64,000 bases of DNA, from the NCBI GenBank assembly GCA_951394405.1, contig OX596337.1, positions 2,232,001 to 2,296,000 of the forward strand. The letters run 5' to 3'. This DNA is from Coprinellus micaceus. Its lineage: Eukaryota > Basidiomycota > Agaricomycetes > Agaricales > Psathyrellaceae. The notes beneath the pieces are model-generated. The model made no database searches and was not told the origin of the DNA. It saw only the letters and a list, made by a program, of their open reading frames with translations. Of this stretch, positions 11,158 through 23,640 are shown one piece after another; the stretch's first letter is position 1, and each line of letters starts with the position of its first letter. The position numbers and the translations under genes were made by a program.

Positions 11158-12700
11158 CGGCAACACCTCTTCGGTGTCGACAATCACTTTTCTTCTCAAG
11201 TTCTCTTCCTTTATTTCTTTTCTCCTGTGGGATCCTTCCACTGTTCCGTTGCTCATACCATCGCAATTCCACTCCCCCACGACAAAGGCTCTCCCTCTTT
11301 CTTCATTTCTATTTTCTCAGTCTCGTCGTCCCTGCGCCGCCACACTCGCTGTATATTACCTCTGGTGCGATTCCTTCCTCACAAGCTCTCATCTTGTAGC
11401 CATAACTGACACTCTGTATTTCTACTTTTTCAGCTTCTCGGATTACTTGTACCATATCATGTCCATTTTCAGCCTTCCTTTTTCAAGTCGTCGATTCGTC
11501 TCTTGTCGATCGTGCTGTCCAGTTCTTTCTCGCTTATGCTACCTTCACTTTCCACTCCGCCTCCTGTCTTCTATGCTATGCATTGTTATTTATCTGACGG
11601 TCTTTTATATTATACTCTCTGGGACATCTAGTAGATCTGGTGATTTCGGTGCTCTCTCCTCTCGTCATGTATGGCCGTCCGTTGTCGCTCCATGCTCCCT
11701 CTCGAGGTTTCTCAGCATGCACTGCTATGCTCTTGGACACGGCCCCGCTTCTTGGGTGGTCTCATCGTAAGAGGTACGTTCTGCTCAAGTTTCAGCCCAT
11801 ATCATCGCTGATGGCCCTTGCAGTTCTATTCTAGAATCGCTCCTGCTTCCTTATTGGGCACGTTTCCGCTCGCCCAGAGCACCCTGTGGGCTCGTCTTTC
11901 TCTGTGCCCTTGGTTCTCTGTGCCCTTGGCCTCAACCTTGGCTTGGTTGTACGGGAACGATGAGACCTTGCCGCCACCATACAGTCAGATCCCAACATCA
12001 TTCTCTCATCTTCGTTCCTGGCCATTTCACTATCCTTGCTTTCCCCAGCTGCTCTCCATAGATCACCTTCCTATTTTCCGTCCTGTTTGCGTTCACTGTC
12101 CCTGGCTTTCAACCTTCTCTTTTTGTCCTCCCTTTCGGTGCATATATCCAACCATCCCTCCCCTCCATTCGCTGTCCTTCCCTTTCGTTTATTATTATCA
12201 TTATTTTATTCGCGCCTTCTACGACATTACCCGCCGATATCCGACATGGATTCCCGAGCCATTCTACCCCCATGGATCTTACCCCCTCACTAGTATTGTT
12301 TGTTTGAACCCGGATTGCTCTCTTGTCTTGACTAGCTTACCCATCTTCCGGTACAGGCTTTATTCCTTCTTCCTTGACCATATCGGGCAAATTTGTGGAA
12401 TCTTTAGATGAGGAACTGACGTACACAATCTCCACAGCGCTTGGATCTACCTACCTCCGGACGATATCCTCCACCGACAAAAAAAAAGCAGGCGCCTAGA
12501 CCAGTGCCTCCTTTGCCCTCGCTATTTGTTCGCCACGCCTCCGCCGCTGTCACCTCGGTCATCATCGCTGCTGGGTTCCCACTCTCACCCTCCCATTGGC
12601 GCCGACGACCTTACAAACTGCTTACGAATCTTCCCCGCACGACTAAGCCTTGCTACATACTAGTGTAGTGCCGGGGCCCTCTCCCGCCCTTCTGTCACAT
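11158..12700. other. Long pyrimidine-rich 3' flank
   Basis: Immediately after the WTAP-like stop codon the + strand becomes strongly C/T-rich for about 1.5 kb. Two open frames near 200 codons (11174-11770 and 11818-12411) run through it, but stop codons need purines, so long open frames are expected in such DNA. Their translations are Phe/Ser/Leu/Pro-rich with no recognisable motif. I read the tract as untranslated DNA, perhaps a long 3' UTR. Confidence 0.5.
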
Positions 12701-15700
12701 GGAATTTTCGGCGCACGACAATCGCCTGGGTCCTTAATTCGGGTAATCCAACACCACCGCCACCTCTTCTTGTTGGCTCTGGACCCCGCTTTGAGAGGCG
12801 GCGCGTCCTTGTCCTCGCGTCCGACCAATCATCGGGTGTCCCTAGCCGAGGCCTTTTTCGTCGTCGTTCCTCAGCCTGATACTAATCCATCTGCCGCGCT
12901 TGCGGAGGTGGAAAACTCCACTGGCTCGTGACGCAAGCGGCATCGGCCACCCTGTTCCTTCTCGATGCGCTGAAACACTCCAACGAGGCACCTAGTCCGG
13001 CCGGGTAGTACCTTGCAGACCAATGTAGAGGCACTGGTGGTACTGGGGCGCCCAGTTGATTGTTCACTTCGTGCTTCACGGGCGGTTGTGCATCAGTGAT
13101 ACTTACATAGACGCGATGATGCGTATGTACGGCCAAATGTGTGGGAGGACCGACGCTTATTCCAGGTGCGTTCATATGGCCCTTTGCACCACTCACACTC
13201 GTTCGGATTTCTGATGACACCAGAGTCTCAAGAACGAGGGCGTCTATTCCACGGCAATGATCTTGCCCGTTACATCCGGGGCCTTCAAAACGTCGCACCC
13301 ACATCAAGCTTACACCGACCATTTCTGCCCGTACCAAGGGCCGTTCAAAATTGCCACCGTAGGCGCTGCGGGCGCTTGTGCCTAAGTATCGTGATGTCAT
13401 CATTTCGAAACTTCTGGTTGGACATGGGGGCTTTGTCCTTTTCCACCTTTTCCTTCAGGTTGCGCCTTGGGGCTATGCATACGGACGCCTGCGTTTTGTG
13501 CGCATGACTCTGTGTGACGACGAACTCCGCGGTATGAACTCACCAGAGTCTTAATTAAACCAGATGGGATTGTGGTTGATGATTGGGTCCACCAGCAGGG
13601 GTTTGATTCAATATTGTTGGGCCGTGGATGAGAGAGGGGATCATGAAAGAAGGAGAGGTCAGCGTTGAACGTTGAGGAGGTGAGTGTAGTGGTGTATAAC
13701 CTCCTTTTCCCCCGTATACTCCCACCTTGCATATGACCTTGTCAACTCACCGCGTCAAGGCCTGCTCAAACAAGACCCCCCACTGCCGCATTGCACCCGC
13801 CACTGCGTAGACCACATCGCTTCATAGACAGCGCATCGGGCATTGGTCAATCGCATGCGTCTATCAGAGTCGACCAGGAAATTTCGGCACCCCGGCCCTC
13901 AACTCAGCTTCCACTTGGGTCGCCCCTTGGTCGCTCCTGGGCCTTTAATCAGCCCCTCCGCAAGTAGATCGGGCGCTCACACCTACTCACACCACTGCGC
14001 AATACAAGCGTAACTCGCTGTCACGCTCAACAACGAGATTGTGACGATCCGAGGCCATCACCCAGTGCCCCGGAAAGCTATAGTCTGGTCAGCTCCCTAT
14101 CGATCCTCTTTTGAATCGAAAGGACTCGGAGTCGGGACGGCGATGCGGGATGGGTGCTGGCTAGGCAGACAGTATGCGCGCATCCCGAAAAGGACCGCTT
14201 CGGTTTCTGCTCGAGAAGGGCCTGCGGGGTGAAGCCTGTGTTTGCACGCAGCCTCGCTGACTCGGGGTCAGCTCATCCGCTGGGAGCTAACCTGGGTGAT
14301 ACCGCCCCACATTATCAACACACTAGAGTGTGTATTTCATCTAGCCGTTGCACGCGTCCGCCTCCGCTTCAGATTTTGAATGTACGGTCTTTCACCAACC
14401 CGAAGAGGACTAGAAGATCCCCCGCTCTTCTCGATACAGGACCCTCGAGGCGTCGCCGCGGATGGTCACTTTATCATCTAATATGGCTTCTGGTGTGATA
14501 TCATTTCTGCGGCCTGCAAACAATCTTCGCGAATTTACAGTCCCCTGGCCGAAGGATGCGGGGCAACGCGTCCCGCTGTTAGTCCGTCATATTTATCCCC
14601 TTTGCAAGAGCCAGAAGGCCTCTCGGGCGTATAGACCCAGGAGTAACTCCGACTTGAAGCCCTTTCAGCCATGCAGCTCCGTAAGGGTGGTTTCTCGAAT
14701 AAAACCCTCCTACGGGTATCCTCGAACCCGCGCCCCCCGCATTCCGAGTTTCAATCCCTTAAGGCCAGCCTCCATGGTGATGCGTACCCATCCCGCTGAG
14801 CCTGGACCGCGACCCAGCCGCTGGCCATGCTCCCGAGGGCGGCGTCGGGGCTTATCCCCCTTATGGTATGTCTTTTTCGGAATAAGGAAATACGCCTCTG
14901 GTGCGGCATCGAACATTCATGCCCGATTCCGTTCAAGTAACGGCCTACTTGCCGGTGCCTGAAAACTGCGGGTGCTCACGCGACCATAAAATGGAAAGGT
15001 ATATACTTCCTTGTATATGGCCCCGTCTTCGAACAAACGCAGGCCGACATAGGCGCGTTTCAGGATGGAGTGCTTCTTAAAAGGGGCATCCAAGAAGCAA
15101 AAGTCAGAAGAGGTCATGAATGTGCGCAATTTGAGATTTCCATCCTGCAGATTCTACCCGCTCGCGTGTACGCCATCTAAAGTTCTTGTATGAATGCCGC
15201 CCAGACTGATGGTTTCTGGACTCGTAGGCATGTTGCACCCCCATACCTCTCTCAAGGACGTAAATCTCTCACTAAGTGGCCAGTTTGGCGTGTGTGCAGA
15301 AATTTGAAGAATCCATCAGGAGGAGGGGACAGTTTCCCAGCCAAACACGCAAGCAAGCTTGATGCACCAATAACAATTACATACATTTAAACCATACCTG
15401 GGCAAGAGGAATGGCGCTAAAGCCTACAAAAAAAACTTGAAGCGGCAGCGCTCTCCGCCTTGGTTGCGACCCGATGAACGTCGACGAAGGGACGACAGGA
15501 GGTGTCTCCGCCATTCAGCGCTCGAGAAGGCGCCTTTCACCCTCTCAACACAGCTCTCGAGGCATTGGGCCGAAGAGATCGTCTATAGTAGAGCCGGAGT
15601 AGAATATCGAGCGACCTTGGGGCGACAGGATCATGGAATGGAAGAAAACTGGGAGTGGATGCAAAGTGGATGGCAGGTCGAAGCGAATTCGAGGTTGTCG

Positions 15701-18161
15701 AAAATAACCTAGCTCCCTTCACCGTCGACGAGTAAGCGAAAAGACTCCATCCCTACCCTCGTTTTACGACTGATTTTCGCGAACCTAGAGCTTACTTGGC
15801 TGACATTGCGGTAGGGTCGGCCGTGTATTAACTGCCAACGTCAGGTAGACTCCAGCCTTGAATTCGTTCGATACCCGCAAAGCTAAAGGTAGGACACGGA
15901 TCGCACGGCTGTTCTCCACGACGAACGTCAGGGTGGCGAGCAAACGCATCGACCAGATCGGAAATGGTACGTGCAAGCCTTGCCTTACTCAGCTAGACCA
16001 TTATCGTACTAGGCCTACCGTTTCTATGTCTGTCTTCTGCTCGGATAGGTGACTCAGGATTCTGGGGGAGGCGAGATGATATCAACTATCATGTGTGGCT
16101 TTGATTTCCAAACTAGTGCCAGGTAACGTCACTGGAGAGGGGAGGCCTTTGAGCGTTCGGTACAACGGGAGGAATTCGAAGGCGGTCGTCGTAAGCACCC
16201 CTCACGAACTGCGCACTTACGGAGCTAGAATTTATAGAGTTACCCACTGAATTAGTGGGCCCAATAGTTCCCCGTCTGCTGACCTGTGACTGCTCTGGCG
16301 CCTGTTCGCATATTGTTAGGCGCTCTCACCTGAATGGGTGGGAGCGTTCGCAAAATGCCGCGTGCAGCTCGACAAAGGGCGATTCGATGAATGCCGACTA
16401 ATCCTCCGACATCTTCCCGTGCATTTCATGCCGCAGATTCATACTTCTGATAGAGTGTTGACCTCCCAGGTATCCACATCTGACCTATTGCTTTTGGCAT
16501 CACTCTTGCCACAGAATAAAATTTCTCATTGGCTTAAGGTAAAGAGATGGAAGTCAGCGGGCCGTAGTGTATCGTGCGGCTCAAGTAGTGTAGGCACCGA
16601 GTACATTTGCGGCACCGATTCGGGATGGTACCTGAGGGAGTAGCGAGGCGGTAGACAGTTCTGAGACAGCGTCCAGATGCATGTATATACCCCGTAGACA
16701 TATTTCCACTGGGAATGGGCCCACTGCACTGGTGTGTATGCTAGATACCTCCACATCCCACAACTCAAACAGGCCCGGGATGCCTAAGACCATTACGAGT
16801 CGAGTTAGTGACGCATCACGGTATCGTCCGCCCGTATTACGCTTTACCTATCTATCACCCAGTGACACTTCCCGCTCTTCGAGCGCTCGGATCCGTCAGT
16901 TACTTCCCCTACTTGCCTTACCTTCAACGATGAGGTTTTTTCTGAATGATGGTGGAGGGGCGAATGGATGGTAAAGTGTTGGTTTTAATAAATAACGAAG
17001 ATGTCGCGGCCCATCATTTACTCGCCTTTCAAATTGGCAGCTCAAGATCTTCCGGAATCCGCAAGCCTTGACAGCGTCGGTGCTAAGAAACACCCATGGG
17101 CCGTTCTCAGCCAGGTGTCACCAAGGGAGGCTGGCCGGGTGTCTTTTGTTGCTTGGACGCGATGTAGCGCGTGGGTAGTGGAGCTCGATCATTTGGTGGC
17201 GTCCAATCCAGCCACCTTCGACTTGACTCGGGAAGAAGTGTAACAGGATCCCTCATGCATGTGGGTAACGTTTCACTAGGTAGGTGGAAACCTGTCGTCT
17301 GCGGTCCTGTTGGGCTGTTCGTCCAATGATTAGACAAATTAACTCCGAAGAGAGGCCTCCAAGCTGTCATAGGCGTCCGTGTGTTTGTCTCAAAATAGGG
17401 CGAGTGCAGCAACAAGGACTGTTTCTGTCACGTCCTTTATCCTGCCACCAGTGAGTGACACCGTACGATCTTGAAGCCCGGAAATTGCTCTAGCGGCGAA
17501 GCGCGCCGATCGCGTCGCGCCTCGTGTTTAGCGCTCGTTGTCGCTTACCCACACCGCCTCAATTTATTCAACAAAAACATCCATATGCACCTACAAGTAG
17601 CGCTAATGGACGACGTTTTCGGAAAGTCAAAGCACAATACTTCCGCTGCACGATTCCTTTTTAGAGCTAGACTCAAGTAGATCCTGAACCGAAGTACAGG
17701 CAGCAATTGCCAATAGGTAGGGAACCGAGTGTGCGTACGTGCTGTGCCTGGAGGCTGCGGCATGTCTTTCATATGACGACACTGGAATGAAAAACACGCT
17801 TGGTGGGGGATTGGCAGAGGTTTAACCGCAAATGTCAATTCCAAAGAGAGGGTGCGGTAGGTTGTGGCATGGAGGTAGACGCCACGTATCCTGACTGTCA
17901 CAGGGATGTGTTGTTATTCCTTCTCTCTTCCGAGACCGAGGTTGACAAAGCGAGGAGGAGAAACACTTAGCAGATACGCAATGGATTGTTGGCGGTGCAC
18001 TCACTCCAATATTGCCGAGTTGCATCTCATTCAATACAGATGCACTCGTGTGTGTGTCGAGTTGTTGAATTCCTTCTTCGCCTCTCTATATAATCGTCTC
18101 CTCGCTTCACCTCGACGGTTGCAGGAGCGAGAGCTGACTCGACTTGAGTGAGCTGGCCCCA
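12701..18161. other. Gene-poor island, left part
   Basis: I find no gene with credible start, splice sites and conserved motifs in these 5.5 kb. Longest open frames (12882-13403 minus, 14462-14962 plus) are about what chance gives over this length. Base composition is mixed and unlike the flanking genes. It may be old, mutated repeat DNA, but no terminal repeats, transposase or polymerase motifs are visible. Confidence 0.45.
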
Positions 18162-18297
18162 CTTCCACATGGGCACATTGGTCGGCGGGACGCACCCCAG
18201 AAGGGAATGAGCGGGGCGCCTAATGGGACGTGCGCCGCAAACACATGGGGGAGGGCAGACGCATTGCTGTGAGCCTGTGACAGAATTAACGGAAATT
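18162..18297 (+). repeat. 136-bp direct repeat, copy 1
   Basis: Begins CTTCCACATGGGCACATTGG and ends ACAGAATTAACGGAAATT. It recurs without any visible mismatch at 18416-18551, 254 bp downstream. The flanking bases differ on both sides, so these are the repeat limits. Identity of the copies implies a recent duplication or gene conversion. Confidence 0.95.
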
Positions 18298-18415
18298 ACT
18301 ATTATATTAAGCAGATGTCGCGAATTCGTTTGCACCTGTTTGGATCTTTGCTTGGACCCTTGCCGTGCTTCGTAGCTTCGTAGTGTCCTCTGCTTTGACC
18401 TTTTGGTTCCTTATC

Positions 18416-18551
18416 CTTCCACATGGGCACATTGGTCGGCGGGACGCACCCCAGAAGGGAATGAGCGGGGCGCCTAATGGGACGTGCGCCGCAAACACAT
18501 GGGGGAGGGCAGACGCATTGCTGTGAGCCTGTGACAGAATTAACGGAAATT
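18416..18551 (+). repeat. 136-bp direct repeat, copy 2
   Basis: Same sequence and orientation as 18162-18297, separated by a 118-bp spacer. A tiny terminal-repeat element (TRIM-like) would be this size, but I see no TG..CA ends, primer-binding site or target duplication, so local duplication is the simpler reading. Confidence 0.95.
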
Positions 18552-19665
18552 CAGGGAAATAAAATGAGTCGACGCCTCCTAATGACCGATGAGTCCGCAG
18601 TGACGGTCCTCGAGGCTCGTATGTCCGAGGAAATATTTAAGAACCGGAATGCAACTTTCTACAAATGGGTATCGAGGACGCAGGGTGGAATGTTGCTAGG
18701 GAGGATGGGGAAGGCCAAGTGAAACCAGGCGCTTATAGATGACGAGGGAAATGAATAGAAATAGTAAGTCGTCTGAATGTTCAACGCTCTTCCAGGTCAT
18801 TATCATACTGACTACGCACACGAGCTAGACTGAGGGCCCAGATTTTACAGTGGAAAGGGCGGACCGAGCGGGCGTTCTAAAACGTGTCGAAAACCCCTCT
18901 CTGCCAGTCGAAACATTGCCAAGCTAAGTATGGGCGCACCAGGTCACCCAGGTAATATTTCGTTGCCAGCACACCACGGAAATTGCGACTCCGATGTCAT
19001 CGCCAAGGGTCCAAGCAACCCTTACCACCACCCTGCGGATATTAGCGCCGGTGCTAGCGGCGACCGCGTTTGTTCCGCCCGACGCGACCCTGGCCCGCCG
19101 CCCGTAATCCTAGCATTTTGCTTGGGCGCCTGCTGTTATTTAATTCTTGTGGGGTACGATGACCCGACCCGGTGCTTGGTCCTTAGACTGGATCCTGCCA
19201 CCCTCCATATCTATTTGAATTCATTCCCGTCGGTGTTCAAGCTATTGAACGAGATAGGACTATATTAATCCCTCCTGGACTCCGACTGGCTGGTACTGGC
19301 TTAGAAGCCGATTCCAACCCCGACACCCGACGTCGGGTGAGTCGGGAAATATTGGAGGCGCCGACCCTGCAGGTCCAGGCTAGCACTTCCATACACCTAT
19401 CTCGGAGAGCACGCATCCGGGGTCCACATAAAAGTGCTGCGTCATATGAGGACCTTCGCTCGACTCACTCTTGAATTAATTAGAGTGCGCGAGACGAGAG
19501 AGGGGGCCTTCGGGCCCTCATCGAAAATCGAGATAGGTTAGGTCACATGGAAAGCATGAAATGCGACGGGGAGTGAAGTGGGGGTGGCGGGGGCGCTCCG
19601 AGTCGGGCACAACTCTCTTCACGATCGAAGGTCCGCTGAATTAACCTATACATAGGTCCAATCAG

Positions 19666-19736
<71 letters not shown>

Positions 19737-22119
19737 GACGGCCGGGCCACCAGAGAAGCACCAGAGTAGCTCACTGCTGCCAGTCCAACCCGCCGCCGAC
19801 AACATCGCGTCGATGGCATAGTTTTCTGGGTATATATTTGTGGACCGCGCGCCCCTTCCGCAGCAAAGCTTGAGGAAGACGTCCGGCAATCTAATTTCGC
19901 CCTTCGTCATGGTGCGGTCACCAGGGTGAATGGTTGGAATCAAAACACTGTATATTGGAGGCGATCATTGTCCCGAGGGTATGTATCGCTCCCGGTTTGC
20001 AGGGTCCAGAGGCCCCCACTCATTCCGTCGTCGGAATTGGAGGAAATTGGGTGGGCAGGATGATGGTCCAAGGGGAATCGAAGACAGGGACCGCGAGGGC
20101 CATGGACCCGGAAAGGCAAGGTAAAGGGTCGAGGCTCGGAGTTAGGCTGAGTCCATAGAGGGTGGAAGGCTGAGCATGGAGGAGAGGTGTGAAGCAATCC
20201 AGGGGAGCGTATGGCCGTTGTCGAGTGAGCGGCAAGCTGAGTAAGGCTGGCCAGAGTGTGTGGGCGCACCCGCAGTTGACGCGGAGGTCCTGGACCCTAT
20301 TGTCCCTCTCCGTTCCGTCCTGGAGCAATGAAACGCCCGAATGATTATATGTGGGTCCAATTTGAGCTAGAAACAAAGACAATAGGGAAACACACAACCA
20401 TACCGTACCTCGATCGGCTGGTGCTGTGGGCGCATCAAGTGCCCGAAGGAATTGAGGCGAGGAGGGGGGGAGGGCAATGCCCATTCGTGGCCCAGATTGA
20501 GCCACAGGTACGCGTTCGACGTTGCAAGACGAACAATAGAGCTAATCACTCCCAGGTTACAGGTACGAGCCGTGGAATCGCGTACAATGGCAAAGCACAC
20601 CTCGAAGTCACATCTTGGCTGGTCACCGGACGTCGGCGAAGCGCCTTTCTCCACTGTTCGCCGTTTCCGTTGAATAATGGGATTGATAGAGTTTGCAGTC
20701 TTTGAGGCGTCACCCTCTTTCACATCGCTGGCGTCAGTCAGTCCCGTGTTGTGTTGGCGGTGAACAGCGCGTCATAGCCACAGATAGAGTTCTGTTCTCC
20801 CAGTGACACGGGTCGAGCCTGAGAGACACAAGCACAGAGCGGGAGCGCCGCCGAGTCACATCGATTGACGCGTAAGGGAAGCGGGCGGGAGGAGGCGTCG
20901 GGAAGCTAGCCGCACACACGCGATGGGATCGCGTCGGGAGCCCGTGGTCGAGGCTCCACTCAAATCATCGCGCTCGGGAGGCCCAGGGAGTCACCGACGC
21001 GATAGGAACTTTGTGTCAATTCGGTTGAACGCCCGCAGAGGAGGGGAGGTCGAAGGACGCGTGCAAAGGAGTCACAGTACCGCGATGTCAAGATGCCAGA
21101 AAAAGACGCGACGAAACGCCCTGGGGGTTCGGACACGTCAAAACAACGCGCTCTGGATAGAGACACGTTGAAAAACACGCGCGCCTCGAGTCTCGGGCGC
21201 TGCAGTGAACGTGACCATTGGTTGAACCTGGTTGAGCGCTGGCTGGCGTTTGGTTCGGCCACCGTGTAATATCCGTCGCGAGCGTTTCGGCCATGTTGAG
21301 TGTCGTCGCGAAACGCAATTTAGATTGCTTTTGGATGATAAGTTGGGATGGGTGGAAGATGTTTCCCTCCGATATGCGTTTCCGTGAGGATATTGCCACC
21401 TAATTGGATTGCTGCCTCGACCCCACCGGCGGTTTGATATTGCAAGCCAACAAAAATGGGAAGAGAGCTGTCAATGGTGTCATTGGGTGGCACTGACCGA
21501 GCTGCGTAACGTTGAGGCTTCCGACAGCCAGTCGTCGTTTCAGGCACACACATGGGTTTGCGTCAACGAGCGAGAGATGCGATGTGCGCCCAAGCAACAA
21601 TCGGCGGAAGTTGCTTGGTACCCAGTTGGAACTTTGTGCTTCTGAAAGTCAGGGCAACGACGCTCTGTCCCCGCAGGTACCTAGTACGTTTCGTGTGAAT
21701 GGGATGCTGAGACAGAAGGACAGAAAGAAAGAAAGAAGGGTGTGGGTGTTGTATTTATTGTGTGGACGTCTGTCTGAGGGGCGGGCGTCTAGAGAACAAG
21801 AGGCGGCGGAGTACAAGGCGCCGACTCTGGAGGCGGGGGTGATGCGGGGATGGGCGTACCCTACCCCCCTACTCTACCCAACGCCCCTCTTGCAACGGGC
21901 AATGCTCAGACGATTCGCTGGCTTGGGCAAATGAAAGGCAAGGGTCGGGCAGGATTGAAAGAGGTAAATTGTGCTCCGAAATGCAAGGCGTCGGCGGAAT
22001 CCGAAAGGGGAAGGAGGAGATCTGAGATCTGGCAGCGAGATCTGTTGCAACGAGATGAGCATCTTGTTTGCATGGTCTTTAAAAGGCCCTGCTGCGTCGT
22101 CGCTACAGCCCAGCGCACC
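18552..22119. other. Gene-poor island, middle part
   Basis: Holds the GA microsatellite (19669-19733) and an AAGA run near 21722-21738. Small open frames at 18564-18722 (MSRRLLMTDESAVTVLEAR...) and 18930-19268 read somewhat like protein but match nothing I know. The end, about 22078-22086, carries TTTAAAAGG roughly 35-40 nt before the next ATG and may be the TATA box of the following gene. Confidence 0.4.
19669..19733 (+). repeat. (GA)n microsatellite, about 32 units
   Basis: An uninterrupted GA dinucleotide run of 65 nt. Minus-strand frames through it read as Leu-Ser repeats and are artefacts. Likely length-polymorphic between strains. Confidence 0.97.
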
Positions 22120-22950
22120 ATGTCCTACTTTGACCGTCCAGACTCGCCTCCACCACGAGAGCCGTCTCCCGAGCCTGTCCACACTCCGCTGCCCTCCCCA
22201 CACCTCAGGGCACAACGCCGCAAGCAGCAGCAACACCACCAGCGCGCCTCTTCGCCGCTCGCCCCGCCTGGACTCGCCCCTCCACGCACCCTGCTCCAGT
22301 CCCGCTCATTCGACCAAATCAGCCGCGACCCAAACCACCACACCCTCAAGCGTCGCACCCGCTCCAATCTCGAGCAGCCCAATGACCCCGCACCAAATAA
22401 CAGCGCCTACCAGCACCGGCGCACCACCTCTGTCTCAATACACCCATCCACCCCTCCGCTGACCCCTGCCTCCTCTTCCCGCTCGAGCCGGGGAAGCTCG
22501 CCAGTGCCTCCAGTGCCACCACTTCCGGACAGTGCCCGCTCATCTCCGCTATTCAAGCCGCACCTCCGCACCCAGGTCACGCCCATCTACCTCCCCGAAC
22601 TCAACGACCTCTCCCCCGTCGCCCAACGATCCACGCTCTCCATCCCGCCAACCACCCCCGTCACCTCCCCAGCAACGGCGGAGAAGAAAAGCGTCAAGCG
22701 CCTGCCGAGTCTTTTCAGCATCAGTAGTGCCGCGGGAACCATCCCAAACGGAAAGACGTCATCGGAGTCAACGCACTCGGCGTCTAGTATCTCCTCAACT
22801 TTGACGGTCACCCAGGAGAGGGAGGTCCCTGTGCAGACGCCAACGAAGCAGAAGAGCACGGTCGCGATGACTTGCCTCAAGTTCTTTACCATGCATCGGC
22901 ATGGGAGTAAGCAAAGCTTGAGGGCGAGTGCGAACGCGGCTCAGTGCTAG
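22120..22950 (+). CDS. Ser/Pro-rich hypothetical protein
   Basis: A single uninterrupted frame of 276 codons opening MSYFDRPDSPPPREPSPEP at 22120 and ending SANAAQC. It is dominated by Ser, Pro, Thr, Arg and Gln, with many SP/TP sites (possible proline-directed phosphorylation) and a slightly more ordered end, AMTCLKFFTMHRHG. No domain is recognised and it is probably largely disordered. An upstream TTTAAAAGG and lack of introns fit a short-promoter gene. A frame extends upstream to 21850, but the ATG at 22120 follows the TATA-like box and has good context (caccATGt). A real but uncharacterised fungal protein is likely. Confidence 0.62.
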   Translation: MSYFDRPDSPPPREPSPEPVHTPLPSPHLRAQRRKQQQHHQRASSPLAPPGLAPPRTLLQSRSFDQISRDPNHHTLKRRTRSNLEQPNDPAPNNSAYQHRRTTSVSIHPSTPPLTPASSSRSSRGSSPVPPVPPLPDSARSSPLFKPHLRTQVTPIYLPELNDLSPVAQRSTLSIPPTTPVTSPATAEKKSVKRLPSLFSISSAAGTIPNGKTSSESTHSASSISSTLTVTQEREVPVQTPTKQKSTVAMTCLKFFTMHRHGSKQSLRASANAAQC

Positions 22951-23640
22951 CCTCCGCCGTGACCACCATCATGTTTCTTTCTATGTTGTACCATCCATTC
23001 TCCACCCTCGCATCCCAAAACCCATCCACCGCATGTGTACTCCTCATCATTATCCATCGCATTTCTTGTTTCTTGGACTCTCGCTCACATCCGCAACATC
23101 ATCGCTATGCTACTGTACAGACTTAATCTTCCCTTCGTATCTGCTTTCCTCTTCCTCTTCGCATACTCTATCGAGCTCCAATATTTCGAGCCTGCCCGCG
23201 CCTCTTCGTTACGCGCGCCTTATCTTTATCTCACCTGCATATTTCTTGGTCTTTTTGCCTTGCCTCGGCCCAACGATAGCTGCATATTAGCTACCTCACG
23301 CTCCCTCGCCGTTCGTTCTCATTCCACTTATCCGCATCGATCGCCTCCATGAACCACCCACGCTCATTCATTCAGTTCCAACTGTACCTGCCCCTCCAAA
23401 AGTCCAAAATTGTATGTTCCATTTGTAGTACTCCACCCACCATACCATACTCTCCTTCGAATTCCAACCTACGGGTTCGTCCCATTTAATATCCTAGTCC
23501 CGAGCCTCTCACTTGAACCCGACAGCCGGGAAAGAGCGCTCCAATCTACTTCGTATCTTACTCCCCTCATACCCGATTTTTTCGACTCGATCCGTATACA
23601 TAGTTACTAGTTTACATCCCTCCCTGCCTCGAGTAGAGTA
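22951..23640. other. Pyrimidine-rich 3' flank
   Basis: As after the WTAP-like gene, the + strand turns C/T-rich for about 700 nt directly downstream of the stop codon. Open frames here are compositional. Probably the 3' UTR and downstream flank of the Ser/Pro-rich gene. Confidence 0.45.

Noticed and set aside
11174..12411. Two open frames of about 198 and 197 codons on the + strand.
   Set aside because: They run through a pyrimidine-rich tract where stop codons are rare; composition is Phe/Ser/Leu/Pro-rich and no motif or splice pattern supports them.
12882..13403. 173-codon minus-strand ORF.
   Set aside because: Same reason: chance length, no domain, mixed composition.
14700..14780. Possible tRNA B-box (GCGGGTTCGAGG on the minus strand).
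   Set aside because: The T-loop has the wrong size and no acceptor, D or anticodon stems can be drawn around it.
14462..14962. 166-codon + strand ORF in the gene-poor island.
   Set aside because: Length is within chance for this much sequence, no motif is recognisable and no introns or neighbours support it.
18162..18551. Reading the 136-bp repeats as LTRs of a small retroelement.
   Set aside because: No TG..CA ends, no primer-binding site after copy 1, no polypurine tract before copy 2 and no target duplication.
18564..18680. A GATGAGTCC...GAGGAAA pattern recalling a hammerhead ribozyme core.
   Set aside because: The core has CCGATGA instead of CTGATGA and no stem II or III pairs place the GAAA correctly.
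19543..19943. Minus-strand frames with long Leu-Ser repeats.
   Set aside because: Direct translation of the GA microsatellite; not a protein.
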